Source of the DNA: Alphaproteobacteria bacterium
GTDB lineage: Bacteria; Pseudomonadota; Alphaproteobacteria; Rhodobacterales; Rhodobacteraceae
Assembly: GCA_013151535.1 (NCBI GenBank)
Contig: JAADIC010000185.1
Coordinates: forward strand, 1 to 13,116
Reading direction: 5' to 3'
Length of the DNA stretch: 13,116 nucleotides
Shown here: positions 11,900 through 13,116 of the stretch, one piece after another
How the letters are laid out: each line of letters opens with the position of its first letter
Position numbering within the stretch: the stretch's first letter is position 1
Notes under the pieces: model-generated
Told to the model about the DNA's origin: nothing
Databases searched by the model: none
What the model saw: only the letters and a program-made list of their open reading frames with translations
Position numbers and translations under genes: made by a program

Positions 11900-13108
11900 C
11901 TAAACCCGCACCGGCAGCGCATTATAGCCGCGAAACCGCGCCAGCCCCATGACTTCGGCCGCCCCGTTCGCCTGCAATTCGGGAAACCGCGATACCAGTC
12001 CGCCAATGGCAATCCGCCCCTCGATCCGCGCCAAGGTTGCGCCGAGACAGACGTGGATGCCGGTGGCAAAGGCCAGATGTTTGTTCTTGGGCCGCGAAAT
12101 ATCGACGCCTTCAGGATCGTCAAACACCAGCGGATCCCGGTTCGCCCCGGCAATTGAGGTGTGAATATACGTCCCCCTGGGCAGCACCACATCGCCCAGA
12201 TCAATATCCTCGTCCGCCGTGCGATTGCCGATTTGCAACGGGCTGAGAACCCGCAAAAACTCCTCAACCGCCGTGGTTATCAGGTCGGGATCATCCCTAA
12301 GCCGTTGATGTTGATCCGGATTATCCAGCAATATCGCCACCGAATTGCCCACAAGCGAGGTGGTGGTTTCATGCCCCGCATTCAGCAAAAAGATGCAGTT
12401 CTGGATCAACTCGTCCGCATTCAGCCGCCACCCGTCGACTTCACCGAAAATCAGACTGTCCAGAACCTCGCCCTGCGCCGCCCCATCCGGATTGGCGCGC
12501 CGGTGGGCAATCAGATCGGTCAGAATTTCGGCAAATTCCGTCACTGCGGCGTTGCCCGCCGCCATGCGCTTTTCCGACACAACCGGATCAAGCGCGCCCA
12601 GAATGGCCAGCGAGAACCCCCGCAACCGGGGACGGTACTCCTCGGGAATGCCCAGCATATAAGAGATGATCTCGGTCGGCAGGGCCATGGCGAAGGCCGG
12701 AATAATGTCAAACTCGCGCTGCTCCGCAAGCCGGTCCAGCAAGCGGGCAACGATGCCCTCGATCAGCCCTTCCAGCTCGGCCAATTTGCGCGGTGTAAAC
12801 GCGCCCGCCAGCAAGCGGCGCACGATGGTGTGATAGGGCGGGTCGTTGAAAATCAGGCTGGTGGTGTGATGCTGAAACAGCGGCCCTGCGCCGAATTTCT
12901 TGCCAAACGCCACCTTTTTGTCCGACAGCATGGCGCGGCTCTGATAGACCTTCAGACAATCCGCATGGCGCGTGAGGTAAACCGAACCATCGGGATTTTG
13001 GTGCACCGGATCCTGTTCGCGCAGGGCTTTCAGGGTCGGAAACGGGTTGTCGATAAAGGCGCGGTCAATGGCGTTAAGGTCAAAATCCCTGACTGAAAAC
13101 TCTCCCAT
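11900..13108 (-). CDS. cytochrome P450
   Basis: The 402-aa product is a soluble bacterial class I P450 monooxygenase with all core motifs. The C-helix segment DPPYHTIVRRLL is at 89-100. The I-helix oxygen-activation motif LNAGHETTTS (242-251) has the acid-alcohol pair Glu247-Thr248. The K-helix ExxR is Glu283/Arg286. The heme loop FATGIHVCLGATLAR has axial thiolate Cys354. Length and lack of a membrane anchor fit enzymes such as CYP107 or CYP101-like families, though I cannot name the family or substrate. Electrons would come from a separate ferredoxin and reductase, neither of which is in the window. The ATG at 13108 gives a full-length protein, but only eight bases lie upstream, so the ribosome binding site and promoter are outside view. 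It is convergent with the RNase gene. Confidence 0.96.
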   Translation of the reverse strand: MGEFSVRDFDLNAIDRAFIDNPFPTLKALREQDPVHQNPDGSVYLTRHADCLKVYQSRAMLSDKKVAFGKKFGAGPLFQHHTTSLIFNDPPYHTIVRRLLAGAFTPRKLAELEGLIEGIVARLLDRLAEQREFDIIPAFAMALPTEIISYMLGIPEEYRPRLRGFSLAILGALDPVVSEKRMAAGNAAVTEFAEILTDLIAHRRANPDGAAQGEVLDSLIFGEVDGWRLNADELIQNCIFLLNAGHETTTSLVGNSVAILLDNPDQHQRLRDDPDLITTAVEEFLRVLSPLQIGNRTADEDIDLGDVVLPRGTYIHTSIAGANRDPLVFDDPEGVDISRPKNKHLAFATGIHVCLGATLARIEGRIAIGGLVSRFPELQANGAAEVMGLARFRGYNALPVRV

Positions 13109-13116
13109 TTTGCACC

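Noticed and set aside
12161..13096. 311-codon plus-strand frame opposite the P450 gene
   Set aside because: Antisense to an intact P450 with all catalytic motifs; the translation is basic and Gln/Arg-rich with no recognisable domain.

Overview
The window reads as chromosomal DNA of a Rhodobacterales (roseobacter-lineage) alphaproteobacterium. The evidence is the gene order murA - DUF2948 - hisD - UPF0262 - low-molecular-weight phosphatase - infA - maf - ribonuclease E/G, which I recall as a conserved housekeeping block in that group, plus the close fit of the proteins (DUF2948, UPF0262, short RNase E/G without a zinc-link) to alphaproteobacterial families. No database was searched.

Layout: a tRNA-Thr(GGT) on the minus strand (2-76) is followed on the plus strand by a 53-aa basic protein, murA and a DUF2948 protein overlapping murA by 8 nt. 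Next comes a self-contained RelE-type toxin / HTH antitoxin module (2158-2774) with its own near-consensus promoter and an overlapping inverted repeat, then hisD. From 4152 to 8037 lies a minus-strand accessory block: two paralogous exported Gln/Pro/Tyr repeat proteins (QPQY and AQPQY tandem repeats), a FadR-subfamily GntR regulator, an OmpA-domain lipoprotein, and an AraC-HTH/O6-alkylguanine-DNA methyltransferase fusion. The plus-strand block then resumes with UPF0262 and a LMW-phosphatase-like protein. It is interrupted by a minus-strand class I SAM methyltransferase gene broken by a single frameshift near 9400, and continues with infA, maf and RNase E/G, the last two overlapping by ATGA. 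A symmetrical hairpin (11870-11892) separates RNase E/G from a convergent cytochrome P450 (11900-13108, minus) that runs to within 8 bases of the window end.

The core genes serve cell-wall precursor synthesis, histidine synthesis, translation initiation, nucleotide sanitation and RNA processing. The inserted genes look accessory: addiction/stress (TA module), envelope (lipoprotein and repeat proteins), DNA alkylation repair, oxidative metabolism (P450). The most novel item is the pair of repeat proteins: they share a signal peptide and a QQWGG...NWNGGPPL mature N-terminus, but have different repeat periods and unrelated C-termini. One is preceded by a perfect CtrA-type TTAA-N7-TTAAC site. I found no CRISPR array, insertion sequence, prophage or obvious defence island.
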